Below, piece by piece: positions 44,613 through 54,209 of a stretch of DNA of 64,000 nt. The stretch is taken from assembly GCF_900106645.1 (NCBI RefSeq), contig NZ_FNMV01000001.1, positions 1-64,000 of the forward strand, read 5' to 3'. A model generated the notes under the pieces. It saw nothing but the letters and a program-made list of their open reading frames with translations. It did no database searches and was not told the DNA's origin. Made by a program: the position numbers and the translations under genes. The number at the start of each line of letters is the position of its first letter. Position 1 is the first letter of the stretch. Source of the DNA: Flavobacterium degerlachei. Lineage in GTDB: Bacteria; Bacteroidota; Bacteroidia; Flavobacteriales; Flavobacteriaceae.

Positions 44613-44927
44613 TTAATGTTCCTTTTGTTTTTCAAAAGAAGTTGACAGTATTTTTTTCATCTTGTCTAATGCACCGTGAAAAGCTTTCTCTGTTGAATCA
44701 GCATAATCCGTTACTACTAGAGGCTGCATTTTTGTAGGACGTGCTTCTATAACACATTTTTTGTCTTTAGTTCCTGACTTGTCGCCATTCTCATCGGCAA
44801 AATAAACTTCAATGCGGGTAATTTTATCATCAAAACGTGAAAGTGATTTTTCTAATTCTCCAGAAAAATACGATTCTTGTCTTTCGTTTCCTTCTACATT
44901 TTTGTCGGTGTTAATTTGTATCTTCAT
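44613..44927 (-). CDS. HPF/RaiA family ribosome-associated protein
   Basis: A 104-residue short-type protein with the HPF fold: MKIQINTDKNVEGN, then LSRFDDKITRIEVYFADENGDK and a C-terminal helix ADSTEKAFHGALDKMKKIL. It binds the 30S decoding region to hibernate or protect ribosomes. It lies between two L,D-transpeptidases on the opposite strand, with a shared terminator on one side. Confidence 0.85.
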   Translation of the reverse strand: MKIQINTDKNVEGNERQESYFSGELEKSLSRFDDKITRIEVYFADENGDKSGTKDKKCVIEARPTKMQPLVVTDYADSTEKAFHGALDKMKKILSTSFEKQKEH

Positions 44928-45265
44928 ATTGTTATCAATTTATAATTGTCTTCCAAATCTAACCTTAATATCACAAAAAAACGAGGCCATTAGTAAAACA
45001 TTATGAAAGTAAGGAAAATCACATAGCTATTAACATGTTATCGTTATGATTAGCTTAGCTCTGAATTTATTTAATTTCGATTTTCTTCTGAGTTCTGGCA
45101 TATAAATGCTGCAAATCACTTTTGATTCCGGTATTCCGAATACTTTTTAGTTGTTCTTTGGATACCGTTAGCTTAAATTAAAAAGCAAAAGACTTTTGAG
45201 CATTAATTCAATTGCAATTCATTTTTAAACAATGGGAATTTTGTTTAACTTTAGGAAAAGCTTTT

Positions 45266-46879
45266 ATGATGAAAAACTTTGTGTTTTCTATTACATTGCT
45301 ACTACTTGGCTTTTTTAACGCCTCAGCTGACCGAGATAGAACTAAAACTATTACGGACAAGGCATCGCATTGGCCAGCGACGACCATGAATGTTTCCTCT
45401 AAGGAATCCATAGTTGAAATTAACATCTCCAACATCAATCTCTTTTTTCAAAAATACCCCAAATTAAATAACTACAAATTAGAGGTGATTGCCTTATATG
45501 AAAACCGGAATTACAATCCCATCTGGTATGACAGTAAAGGACTAATTGAATTTGCCAATTTGTTGTACTTCAAAGTAGGTCAACTCGAAAATGAGGGACT
45601 GAAATTCAACTTAGCCTATCGAGATAAGATTGCTGCCATTTTTAATAAAGGATCTACTGCTGATCTATCGCCTATTGACACTGAGATCATGTTGTCTACC
45701 ATGTATATCTTTTATGCAAAAAAAGTCTTTCATGGAATAGATACCGAGAAGTTTAAGGAAACGGATTGGTTTTTACCTAGGAAAAACATTTCATATGTAA
45801 GCCTATTAGATTCCTTACTAGCCGTTCCTAAACTCTTGGACAAAAATGAGAAACAACTCTTTGGCCAATATTACAAATTACGAAATGCGTTGCGAAAATA
45901 CCGTGAGATAGAGAAGAGCGGTGACTGGCCTCTTATCGAAACCAATCCTATGGTACCCATCCATCATTTAGGAGACAGTTCAAAAATCATCGGTCAGGTA
46001 AGGCATCGCTTATTTATATTGGAGGATTTACAGCAGGATTCTAAAAGCAATATCTTCGATCAGGAACTAATGGAAGGAGTTCTAAAATTCAATAGAAGGA
46101 ATGGCTATAATGCAAACCATTATATTGGTCCTAGACAAATCAATAGAATGAATACTCCTATTGCCAAGTACATCAAAACCATCATAGTCAACATGGAACG
46201 ATGTAGGTGGATTCCTCCAGCATTGGCGAAAGACGATGAGTTTATCATAGTAAACGTGCCTTCATTTAAACTCATTTATTTTAAAAATGGTGAGAGAGTA
46301 CTAGAGTCTAAGGTATTTGTAGGAATCAACATGATGGAAACAGTCATTTTTAGTTCTAATATCAGTCGGATTGTATTCAGTCCCTACTGGAATGTCCCGC
46401 GTAGTATAATTGAAAATGAAATTAAACCAGCAATGAAAAGAGATCCAGACTATCTGGAGAAAAAAAACATGGAATGGAATAACGGTCATGTCCGACAAAA
46501 ACCGGGAGAACAGAATGCTTTAGGATTGGTGAAATTTGTTTTCCCCAATACTTATGACATCTATTTGCATGATACGCCTTTCAAAACAAATTTTGAGGTT
46601 GAGATCCCTATGTTCAGTCACGGTTGCATCAATATGCAAAAAGCAAAAGAATTGGCCCTTATGATCTTAAAGGACAATCCTAATTGGCCACCAGAAAAGA
46701 TAATTGAAACCATGAATGGCGGTAAAGAAACTACTTATGTGTTGAATAATAAAATACCCATTCACATTGGCTACTTTACGGCTTGGGTAAACGACGCTGA
46801 TGAAATCAATTTTTACTTTGACATCTATCATAAAGACAACAGCCTCTCTGAACTTCTTTTTAATGATGATTCTAAATAA
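45266..46879 (+). CDS. L,D-transpeptidase 2, Arg of active-site motif replaced
   Basis: A 537-residue protein when started at the ATG at 45266, which gives a signal peptide (MMKNFVFSITLLLLGFFNAS); the in-frame ATG at 45212 adds 18 residues and is unlikely. The architecture matches its two neighbours. The YkuD motif keeps His (YLHDTP) and the catalytic Cys (about residue 454 from this start), but the last residue reads SHGCIN, not SHGCIR. The Arg normally helps orient substrate, so activity may be altered. It is not a lipoprotein, unlike copy 1. Confidence 0.88.
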   Translation: MMKNFVFSITLLLLGFFNASADRDRTKTITDKASHWPATTMNVSSKESIVEINISNINLFFQKYPKLNNYKLEVIALYENRNYNPIWYDSKGLIEFANLLYFKVGQLENEGLKFNLAYRDKIAAIFNKGSTADLSPIDTEIMLSTMYIFYAKKVFHGIDTEKFKETDWFLPRKNISYVSLLDSLLAVPKLLDKNEKQLFGQYYKLRNALRKYREIEKSGDWPLIETNPMVPIHHLGDSSKIIGQVRHRLFILEDLQQDSKSNIFDQELMEGVLKFNRRNGYNANHYIGPRQINRMNTPIAKYIKTIIVNMERCRWIPPALAKDDEFIIVNVPSFKLIYFKNGERVLESKVFVGINMMETVIFSSNISRIVFSPYWNVPRSIIENEIKPAMKRDPDYLEKKNMEWNNGHVRQKPGEQNALGLVKFVFPNTYDIYLHDTPFKTNFEVEIPMFSHGCINMQKAKELALMILKDNPNWPPEKIIETMNGGKETTYVLNNKIPIHIGYFTAWVNDADEINFYFDIYHKDNSLSELLFNDDSK

Positions 46880-47054
46880 AGAAACCCTTTACAATGTTAT
46901 TAAATTAATAGCAAAACCCCCAATGTAAGCTTGGCGCTTTTTTATTCGAAAATAACGGTGTTTATACCGTTTTAATTGGCGTTTTTCAGCATGACAGCTC
47001 TAATCTCTATTCCGTTTTTTGTATCTTTATAGCTGACTATCAAATAGTAACAAC

Positions 47055-48662
47055 ATGAGACGCCCCCTTATCCCCTTCTTTTTTACTATATCCTGCTTTT
47101 TGTTATTGCTTTTCCCGGTAACAGCAAAAGCCGGTAATGAAAAAACCATGGAATTAATTGTAGTGATATCCTATCAAAGAGTTCCTAGCTTCCCTCCCCT
47201 TCCATTTGACAGCCTTCAGATTGATCCCTTTTTTAAAAAATATCCCCGATTAAAATACTTAAAACCAGAAGTTGAGGCACTTTATCAAAAACACGGATAT
47301 CATTTCCTGTGGTATGACAGCAATGGTAGGAATGAGTTTGCCGATTTACTATACGACAAAATCAACAACTTGGATCAGGAAGGCCTAAAAATCAAGGTTC
47401 CGTACCAAGAAAAAATACATACCATCCTACTAGATTCAGGTAACAATGAGAACCCCAAAGTAGAAGAGGAACTGTTGATGTCCTCTCTTTATTTCTTTTA
47501 TGCAGATAGAGTATTCAAGGGAATTGACCCCAAGAAATCAAAAGAATTAGGGTGGTATTTGCCACGAAAAAAACAATCTTATGTCAATCGTTTGGATTCC
47601 TTACTTCAAGACCCAAGCCTCATCAACAAACCAGACAAAGAGCTGCTGGGACAGTATTACAAATTAAAAGAAGCCTTGCAAAACTACCGCAATATTGAGA
47701 AAAACGGTGGCTGGAACCCTATTGTTTTTCCCTCAAAAATTAAATCCCTCAAACCAGGCGATACTGCAGCTGCAATCCTGCAAATCAGAAACCGCCTTTA
47801 TATAAGCGGCGATTTAAAAATTGACACTAAGAAAAATGAATACGATGACGAACTGCTTGCAGGAATTTTAAAATACAAAGAACGAAATGCCTTTACACCA
47901 GATGCGGAGTTGGAACCCAAACACATCAAAGACCTGAATATTTCCGTAAACGAGCGCATCAAAACCCTAATGGTCAATATGGAGCGCTGCCGCTGGCTTT
48001 CACCAAGTCTAACTCAAAACGAACAATATATTGTAGTAAATATCCCCTCGTTTACGCTCACTTTTTTTAAGAAAGGCCAGGCTGCTTTGATTTCTAAAGT
48101 AGTTGTGGGTAAGTCCATGAATAAGACGGTCGTTTTTAGCGGTCAGATGAGTCAGATTATTTTTAGTCCCTATTGGAATATCCCACCAAATATATTGCGA
48201 AGAGAGATTCTGCCTGCCATTGCTAAAAACCGCAACTATCTCGCGAGACATGATATGGAATGGGTAGGAAACCGCGTGCGCCAACGTCCTGGGCCACAAA
48301 ACGCCTTGGGTAAAGTAAAATTTGTCTTCCCCAATTCCCATATTATTTATATGCATGATACCCCATCTAAGAGTTTGTTTGACAAAGAACAAAGGGCTTT
48401 TAGCCATGGATGCATACGTGTGGAGAAACCGCGGGATTTAGCCATTATGGCACTAGAAGATGACAAGAACTGGACTATAGAAAAAATAGATGCTGCTATG
48501 AATCGAAGGGTTGAAAAAAGCTATTCCCTAAAAACCAAAATTCCAGTTTACATTGGCTATTTTACATCTTGGGTAGACCCCGAAGGGGAAGTGCATTTTT
48601 ATGATGATGTTTATGGACATGACGCCAGATTGCTCGAAATGCTACTTACTGATTCAATTTAA
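47055..48662 (+). CDS. L,D-transpeptidase 3
   Basis: A 535-residue paralog with signal peptide (FFFTISCFLLLLFPVTAKA). It keeps the scaffold region (QSYVNRLDSLLQDPSLINK) shared with copies 1 and 2, and the full YkuD site YMHDTP ... FSHGCIRV with catalytic Cys453. It lies 175 bp after copy 2; a possible -7 element TATCTTTA is at 47022-47029. It should be periplasmic and act on peptidoglycan. Confidence 0.92.
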   Translation: MRRPLIPFFFTISCFLLLLFPVTAKAGNEKTMELIVVISYQRVPSFPPLPFDSLQIDPFFKKYPRLKYLKPEVEALYQKHGYHFLWYDSNGRNEFADLLYDKINNLDQEGLKIKVPYQEKIHTILLDSGNNENPKVEEELLMSSLYFFYADRVFKGIDPKKSKELGWYLPRKKQSYVNRLDSLLQDPSLINKPDKELLGQYYKLKEALQNYRNIEKNGGWNPIVFPSKIKSLKPGDTAAAILQIRNRLYISGDLKIDTKKNEYDDELLAGILKYKERNAFTPDAELEPKHIKDLNISVNERIKTLMVNMERCRWLSPSLTQNEQYIVVNIPSFTLTFFKKGQAALISKVVVGKSMNKTVVFSGQMSQIIFSPYWNIPPNILRREILPAIAKNRNYLARHDMEWVGNRVRQRPGPQNALGKVKFVFPNSHIIYMHDTPSKSLFDKEQRAFSHGCIRVEKPRDLAIMALEDDKNWTIEKIDAAMNRRVEKSYSLKTKIPVYIGYFTSWVDPEGEVHFYDDVYGHDARLLEMLLTDSI

Positions 48663-48748
48663 TGATATTGTAGAACTTCTTGCATAACCTCTCTACCGAA
48701 GGCTCGCGAGTGCGATTACGACGGGAGCGCTCTTCTTATTAATCGCAA

Positions 48749-48776
48749 AAAACGCCACTCTCTCGAATGGCGTTTA
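48749..48776 (+). terminator. Terminator of L,D-transpeptidase 3
   Basis: AAACGCCA (48750-48757) pairs with TGGCGTTT (48768-48775); the same arm and loop-closing pairs recur in the hairpin at 51435-51462. It lies about 90 bp after the stop and is followed by A on the plus strand, so it acts less ideally than others. Confidence 0.55.
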
Positions 48777-48820
48777 AAAAACAGAGCCGTCTAAAGCCTC
48801 TCTATTCAAATCTAAATATT

Positions 48821-51286
48821 TTATTTATCTGGGTTGCCCACCAGCTTCACTTTGACCTTTCCATCATTGCCATCTGTCGCTAACAAATGCAGAACAATTC
48901 CTCTGTACCTCTTATCTTCTCGCTCTGATTTACTCTTTATATCATTGTCATTTTTAGGATTTCTGATTGGAACAGTAATATTTAAATTAGTGCCTTTTCC
49001 AAACGAATATATTCCATCAACATCAAAATTCATCACACTTGAACTAATTTTTAATTCATTAATAGTTACTTTTTCGCCTTTGATATTAAAGTCTCCTAAC
49101 AAGTCACTAAAAGTTATGTTGTTTAAATCTCTAAATGGAAACAGAAGCTTCCAGCCTGTTTTTATGGGTTCAAAATCGACTAAGGCTCCCTTATTAACAT
49201 TGAATTTCACATCTCCGTTTATCGTTTGTTTCATCAGTTCTCCTTCAGGATTCAAAACTCCACTTACTGCAGCTTGTGCTGTAAGTTTACCTTTAAGACT
49301 TTCTGAAGAAAAGGATCGAACGCCAAAATTATCAAACGAGTACAGAAACTGCGAAATATCAACTCCGTTAACTTTTGCATTGGCATTAAAAGAATAAGAC
49401 TCTTTTACTGGTGTCATACTTCCATCAAAAGAAATGCTCCCACCTGAGCTTTTCACCCAACCGTTTTCAAGCGTCAATTTGTTGTTTATGATCTTAATTC
49501 TGGCTTTTGCATCTGCGGCAACTAACTTTGCGTATCCTATTTTATCTACTTTGAGGTCTAATACTACCTGACTTTTATCAAAAGCATTATGAAGATTGTC
49601 AGAAAAACTATTTTTTGCAGCGCCTTTTTTTGTTTTTGCTTTTTGATTAGTAGTTAAAATTCCCAAAAACTCTTTGGCATTCAAATAGGGAGAATAAATC
49701 TTCCAATTAACAATCATTTTCTCTGGGTCATCATAATAAAGATTAAGGAAATTCTCTATTTTAAATTCCATAAAAATAGAATTCAAACGGTTTTTAAACT
49801 GTATCTTTTGTACTAAAAGTGATTCTTCGGTAAAATAAAGTTCAATAGCAGTATCCTCTAAAGTAACGTTTTTAGGAACATACTTTAAAGAAGCATTTTT
49901 TACAGCAACATTGCCTATAAAGTGTGGTTTTAGAAACTTATAGTTCTCAATGTCAACTACAAAATCCAGATTTGCTTTAGCATTCCCTTTTATAAAATGC
50001 ATGAATTCTTCATTTATAATTTCATTTAATCTGGTAACTTCAAAATCTGATTGTAATTTACCCGTTGCTATTGGTTTCTCAAAATTAATAATCTTAGCTA
50101 CAGGAACTGTAAAAGGAATCGTAGCATAAGCACCTGAGAAATGGGATAAAACAATAGCCGAATTAGCATCATTAAATCCTTTTCCTTTTATATAATTATT
50201 AGTAAATCTACCGTCAAAATTACAATTGGTTATGGTTCCGTCCGGAATTTGTAATTTGTTGTCCCGAACCTCAGCAGTAACCATAATTTCAGGATCGCCT
50301 TCGGAATTTAAATCGCCTTTCAGTGTACAATGTGCACTAAGCGGTTCATTGATATTATACAAATCCAGTTTTGAACTAATATTGTTAGCCAATAGTTTTG
50401 AGGCACTGCGCCATAAAATGGTGGTTTTTATATCGATATCAAAAGGCGACTGGTTTTTCTTTCCTAAATCAAAATGTCCCGAAATATCAAAAGCATCATC
50501 TCCTATTTTTAATTGATCCAAAAATACATCTATGGTTTTTTGATTTTTAGAATAGTCTGCCACTGCTATTCCTTTGACCTTTTTGCCTTTAATGAAGCTT
50601 CCTCTATTTACATTAAAAGCCATACTTTTAGCCAAAACATCTAGTTCAATTACTGCTTTTATATGATCACCCTTTAACTTTACTTTGCTTTTTAAGAATG
50701 CGACTTCAAAATGAAAGAGCTTATTCCCATGCAAGTTTTCAGAAATAAAGCTCACTTCATTTAGTATCAACTCATCGATAATTGTCTTGCCTGATTCTTT
50801 TGATTCTTCTTCTTTTGATTTGGATTTGAAAATATTGGAATTTGTTTTTCCGTTTTTGTCTTTAAACAAATAAACACTGGCTTTATTAACCACTACTTTC
50901 TGAATATGAACTTCACTTTTGAATAATTTAAGCACATTGAGTTGCAGTTCTATTTCCTCAGCATCTAAAAAAGTGCGCTTATGTACTTCCCATAAACTAT
51001 CTTTTAACACTACATTTTCAAGTGATAAAGTAGCATTAGGAAATCCTGTAAAAAACTTATAGTTGACATCTCCTATTTCTACAGTTCCATTTATATTTTC
51101 GCTTACTACATCACTTATTTGAGCCAGAATTTTGGCTTTATTTGCTTTTACATAAAAAGCTAAACCAACTGATATAACTAATGTTAACGCAAAAAACAGC
51201 AATAAGAAATACCCTATTTTTTTAATTTTTTTATTAAAGGGTTTTCTTTTTGCCACACTTTTTATCTTATCTAAAGACCTACGCAT
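48821..51286 (-). CDS. AsmA-like protein
   Basis: An 821-residue protein with one N-terminal transmembrane helix (FLLLFFALTLVISVGLAFYV) after a basic start, so most of it is periplasmic. The N-terminal part has GTVEIGDVNYKFFTGFPNATLSLENVVLKDS, the AsmA start. The C-terminal part has repeated beta-rich segments and GVLNPEGELMKQTINGDVKFNVNKGALVDFEP, typical of the AsmA family, which is thought to act in lipid traffic to the outer membrane. It is transcribed alone and is a good match in length. Confidence 0.85.
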   Translation of the reverse strand: MRRSLDKIKSVAKRKPFNKKIKKIGYFLLLFFALTLVISVGLAFYVKANKAKILAQISDVVSENINGTVEIGDVNYKFFTGFPNATLSLENVVLKDSLWEVHKRTFLDAEEIELQLNVLKLFKSEVHIQKVVVNKASVYLFKDKNGKTNSNIFKSKSKEEESKESGKTIIDELILNEVSFISENLHGNKLFHFEVAFLKSKVKLKGDHIKAVIELDVLAKSMAFNVNRGSFIKGKKVKGIAVADYSKNQKTIDVFLDQLKIGDDAFDISGHFDLGKKNQSPFDIDIKTTILWRSASKLLANNISSKLDLYNINEPLSAHCTLKGDLNSEGDPEIMVTAEVRDNKLQIPDGTITNCNFDGRFTNNYIKGKGFNDANSAIVLSHFSGAYATIPFTVPVAKIINFEKPIATGKLQSDFEVTRLNEIINEEFMHFIKGNAKANLDFVVDIENYKFLKPHFIGNVAVKNASLKYVPKNVTLEDTAIELYFTEESLLVQKIQFKNRLNSIFMEFKIENFLNLYYDDPEKMIVNWKIYSPYLNAKEFLGILTTNQKAKTKKGAAKNSFSDNLHNAFDKSQVVLDLKVDKIGYAKLVAADAKARIKIINNKLTLENGWVKSSGGSISFDGSMTPVKESYSFNANAKVNGVDISQFLYSFDNFGVRSFSSESLKGKLTAQAAVSGVLNPEGELMKQTINGDVKFNVNKGALVDFEPIKTGWKLLFPFRDLNNITFSDLLGDFNIKGEKVTINELKISSSVMNFDVDGIYSFGKGTNLNITVPIRNPKNDNDIKSKSEREDKRYRGIVLHLLATDGNDGKVKVKLVGNPDK

Positions 51287-51434
51287 ACTTGTTATTTGTA
51301 TTATGAAAGACTAAAGTAGGAATAATTGTCTGATTTTTTAAAACAATTCATCGTTAAACAATGGTTTACCATATTAAAAGTAGCATTTACACGATTTCGA
51401 AATGACGACAAAAGGGTAATAAGTACTCATAAAA

Positions 51435-51462
51435 AAAACGCCACTCTTTTGAATGGCGTTTT
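51435..51462 (-). terminator. Terminator of prolyl oligopeptidase gene
   Basis: AAAACGCCACTC (51435-51446) pairs with GAATGGCGTTTT (51451-51462) with one mismatch, followed by T on the minus strand. It shares its arms with the hairpin at 48749-48776. Confidence 0.75.
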
Positions 51463-51493
51463 GAATGTTATAAATCTTGCTTTCCCTACTGCC

Positions 51494-51566
51494 TAGCCCT
51501 GATGGCAGCGGCATCTTCTTGTGGCGGGGTTCGCCACAAGAAATACAGCGAACAGCAGGAATAGCT
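51494..51566 (+). repeat. REP-like imperfect palindrome, copy B
   Basis: It is the second copy of the element at 4892-4969, in the opposite orientation. The left arm TAGCCCTGATGGCAGCGGCA and right arm ATACAGCGAACAGCAGGAA are almost identical to copy A. The inner hairpin TTCTTGTGGCG (51516-51526) with CGCCACAAGAA (51532-51542) is a perfect 11-bp stem of quite different sequence. It lies between the oligopeptidase stop and its terminator. Confidence 0.8.
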
Positions 51567-51620
51567 ACTGAAATGAATTCAGCATAAATCCTGAAATAAA
51601 TTCAGATTAAATCTCTAAAC

Positions 51621-53732
51621 CTATTTTGGTAAGGCTTTGAATCCCATATTGTACAAGGTGAATGCTTGGATATCCACATTTTCCTGAATAGTTGCCGATA
51701 CCGATTTTCCTGCTCCGTGACCCGCTTTGACATCGATGCGAATCAAGGTAGGGTTGTTTCCTGTTTGTTTTTCCTGTAACTCAGCCGCAAACTTGAAACT
51801 GTGTGCTGGCACTACTCTGTCATCGTGATCACCTGTCGTGACCATAGTGGCTGGATAATGAGTTCCCGCTTTTACGTTGTGTACCGGAGAATAGCCTTTG
51901 ATGTATTCAAACATTTCTTTGCTGTCTTGTGCTGTTCCATAATCGTAAGCCCAACCTGCACCTGCTGTAAATGTATGGTAACGTAACATATCCATCACGC
52001 CCACGGCTGGCAAAGCGACTTTCATCAAGTCCGGACGTTGCGTCATCGTTGCTCCTATCAGTAAACCTCCGTTTGAGCCACCGCGAATGGCTAGAAAATC
52101 AGAAGACGTATATTTCTGAGCAATCAGATACTCCGCCGCAGCGATGAAATCGTCAAACACATTTTGTTTTTGCATTTTAGTTCCTGCATCATGCCATTTT
52201 TTACCGTATTCTCCACCGCCACGTAAATTAGGTACGGCAAAAACACCACCATTTTCCATCCAAACGGCATTGGCTATGCTGAAACTTGGCGTCAAATTCA
52301 CATTGAATCCCCCGTAGCCATAAAGCATTGTAGGGTTCTTACCATTTAGTTTCAATCCTTTTTTGTAAGTGATAATCATAGGAACTTTGGTTCCGTCTTT
52401 TGAAGTGTAAAACACTTGTTTTGATTCGTATTGATCGCTATTGAAATCTACTTTTGGTTTTGCATACACTGCTGATTTACCTGATTTTGGTTCCAACGAA
52501 TAAATCGTTCCAGGTGTCGTATAATTAGTAAAGGAATAATACACCGTTTTGTCTTTTTTCTTTCCGCCAAAACCGCCCGCTGTTCCTATTCCGGGCAATT
52601 GAATGTCGCGAATCAGTTTACCCGAGTAGTCGTATTGCTTTACTGCCGAAACAGCATCAATCATATAATTAGCAAAAATAAAACCGCTGCTGGTTGATGG
52701 AAACAAGACATTCTCTGTTTCAGGAATGAAATCTTTCCAGTTTTCTGCTTTTGGATTACTGACGTCAACTGTCACGATGCGTTTGTTGGGCGCATTTAAG
52801 TCGGTTACAATAAACAGCTTGCTTCCCTCATTATCCATCACATAATTATCACTATTGAAGTTATCCACAACGGTAACTATAGGACTGTTAGGTTTACTCA
52901 GGTCTTTTATATATAACTCGTTCCCGTAAGTCGAAGTCGCAGCGGTGATAACTAAATAACGATCATCCTCCGTAACATTTCCGCCAACATATCTTCTTTT
53001 TTGGTCTGCGCCAAAGATAACTTGATCCTCTTTCTGAGAAGTTCCCAGTTTATGGAAATACAATTTGTGTTGGTCCGTTTTGGCCGACAATTCACTTCCT
53101 TTTGGCTTATCATAACTCGAGTAATAAAAACCTTCGTTTCCTCTCCAAGACAAACCGCTAAATTTTACATCGATGATAGTGTCTTCCAAAACTTTGTTTG
53201 TCAATGCATCCATCAGAATCACTTTTCTCCAGTCGCTTCCACCTTCGGATATGGCGTAAGCTACTTTAGAACCGTCTTTGGAGAAATCCATGCCACCAAG
53301 TGAAGTAGTTCCGTCTTTTGAAAAAGTATTGGGATCTAAGAACACTTCTTCTTTTCCTGCAGCGTCTTTTCTATATACGACAGACTGATTTTGGAGCCCG
53401 TCATTTTTAGAATAATACGTGTACTTTCCTTCTTGTGATGGCGCGCCTATTTTTTCATAATTCCACAGTTTTTCCATACGATTCTTCATTTCATCTCTAA
53501 AAGGAATCTGCTCTAAATAACCATAAGTGACTTTATTCTCCGCTTTTACCCAAGCCGCTGTTTCAGCTGACCTATCGTCTTCCAACCATCGGTATGGGTC
53601 GTTAACGTTTGTGCCAAAATACACATCAACCGTTTCCCCTTTTTTGGTTTCAGGGTACTTCAGTGGATTTTTATTTTGTCCAAAAGAAGCTATTGTAGGG
53701 ATTACTGCCATTATTAGAATTAGTTTTTTCAT
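51621..53732 (-). CDS. Prolyl oligopeptidase family serine peptidase
   Basis: A 703-residue S9A peptidase when started at the ATG at 53732, which gives a signal peptide ([19 protein letters not shown]); two in-frame ATGs up to 8 codons upstream would spoil it. The N-terminal part is a beta-propeller ([22 protein letters not shown] onward). The C-terminal alpha/beta-hydrolase domain has GYGGFN, then RGGSNGGLL with catalytic Ser, DDRVVPAHS with Asp, and AGHGAGK with His. It cuts small peptides after proline, here probably in the periplasm. It is transcribed alone. Confidence 0.94.
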   Translation of the reverse strand: MKKLILIMAVIPTIASFGQNKNPLKYPETKKGETVDVYFGTNVNDPYRWLEDDRSAETAAWVKAENKVTYGYLEQIPFRDEMKNRMEKLWNYEKIGAPSQEGKYTYYSKNDGLQNQSVVYRKDAAGKEEVFLDPNTFSKDGTTSLGGMDFSKDGSKVAYAISEGGSDWRKVILMDALTNKVLEDTIIDVKFSGLSWRGNEGFYYSSYDKPKGSELSAKTDQHKLYFHKLGTSQKEDQVIFGADQKRRYVGGNVTEDDRYLVITAATSTYGNELYIKDLSKPNSPIVTVVDNFNSDNYVMDNEGSKLFIVTDLNAPNKRIVTVDVSNPKAENWKDFIPETENVLFPSTSSGFIFANYMIDAVSAVKQYDYSGKLIRDIQLPGIGTAGGFGGKKKDKTVYYSFTNYTTPGTIYSLEPKSGKSAVYAKPKVDFNSDQYESKQVFYTSKDGTKVPMIITYKKGLKLNGKNPTMLYGYGGFNVNLTPSFSIANAVWMENGGVFAVPNLRGGGEYGKKWHDAGTKMQKQNVFDDFIAAAEYLIAQKYTSSDFLAIRGGSNGGLLIGATMTQRPDLMKVALPAVGVMDMLRYHTFTAGAGWAYDYGTAQDSKEMFEYIKGYSPVHNVKAGTHYPATMVTTGDHDDRVVPAHSFKFAAELQEKQTGNNPTLIRIDVKAGHGAGKSVSATIQENVDIQAFTLYNMGFKALPK

Positions 53733-53843
53733 TAGTATCATTTTATTGGTTAACAAAAATAAGGAAATTGAATGTCTTGCTCATGAAAGAAGACTCTTAA
53801 AGATAATGAGTCTCGAAAAGTTGTTTTTTGTTACGTTTTTTTT

Positions 53844-53929
53844 AAACATATAAGTCACATAAGTTTTTAGCTGTTTGTGTAAAAGTGTCACACAAAGGAT
53901 TACAAAGATCCGCAGAGAGACACGGAGAA
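53844..53929. repeat. 86-bp direct repeat, copy 1
   Basis: It starts AAACATATAAGTCACATAAG and ends GAGACACGGAGAA. A second copy lies at 53959-54044, 115 bp away. The copies differ at a few places (for example CACATAAG/CATATAAG, TTACAAAGATCC/CTCAAAGGTCC). The gap from 53733 to 54209 between oligopeptidase and photolyase operon holds only this repeat pair and a terminator. Confidence 0.88.
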
Positions 53930-53958
53930 ATTAATGAATATTTTGCACTGAAATTTTA

Positions 53959-54044
53959 AAACATATAAGTCATATAAGTTTTTAGCTGTTTGTGTAAAAG
54001 TGTCACACAAAGGATCTCAAAGGTCCGCAGAGAGACACGGAGAA
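53959..54044. repeat. 86-bp direct repeat, copy 2
   Basis: It is the second copy, followed by TTGTGAAGCTTTGTGTCTCT, which is partly complementary to the AGAGAGACACGGAG end of the unit, so each unit could fold back on this flank. Confidence 0.85.
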
Positions 54045-54121
54045 TATTAAATCTATTTGTGAAGCTTTGTGTCTCTTTGTTTAAGTTTTTCTCGCGAAGA
54101 ATCGAAATACACCATTTAAAA

Positions 54122-54176
54122 AAACCATTAAGAAATTAAGCTTAAAACTTAACTACCCTAAATATTTTAATGGTTT
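54122..54176 (-). terminator. Terminator of the photolyase operon
   Basis: AAACCATTAA (54122-54131) pairs with TTAATGGTTT (54167-54176) across a 35-base loop; on the minus strand a run of T follows. It lies 34 bp after the last gene. Confidence 0.65.
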
Positions 54177-54209
54177 AAAAAAGTAACTAAACTTATATGG
54201 TTCAAAAAA

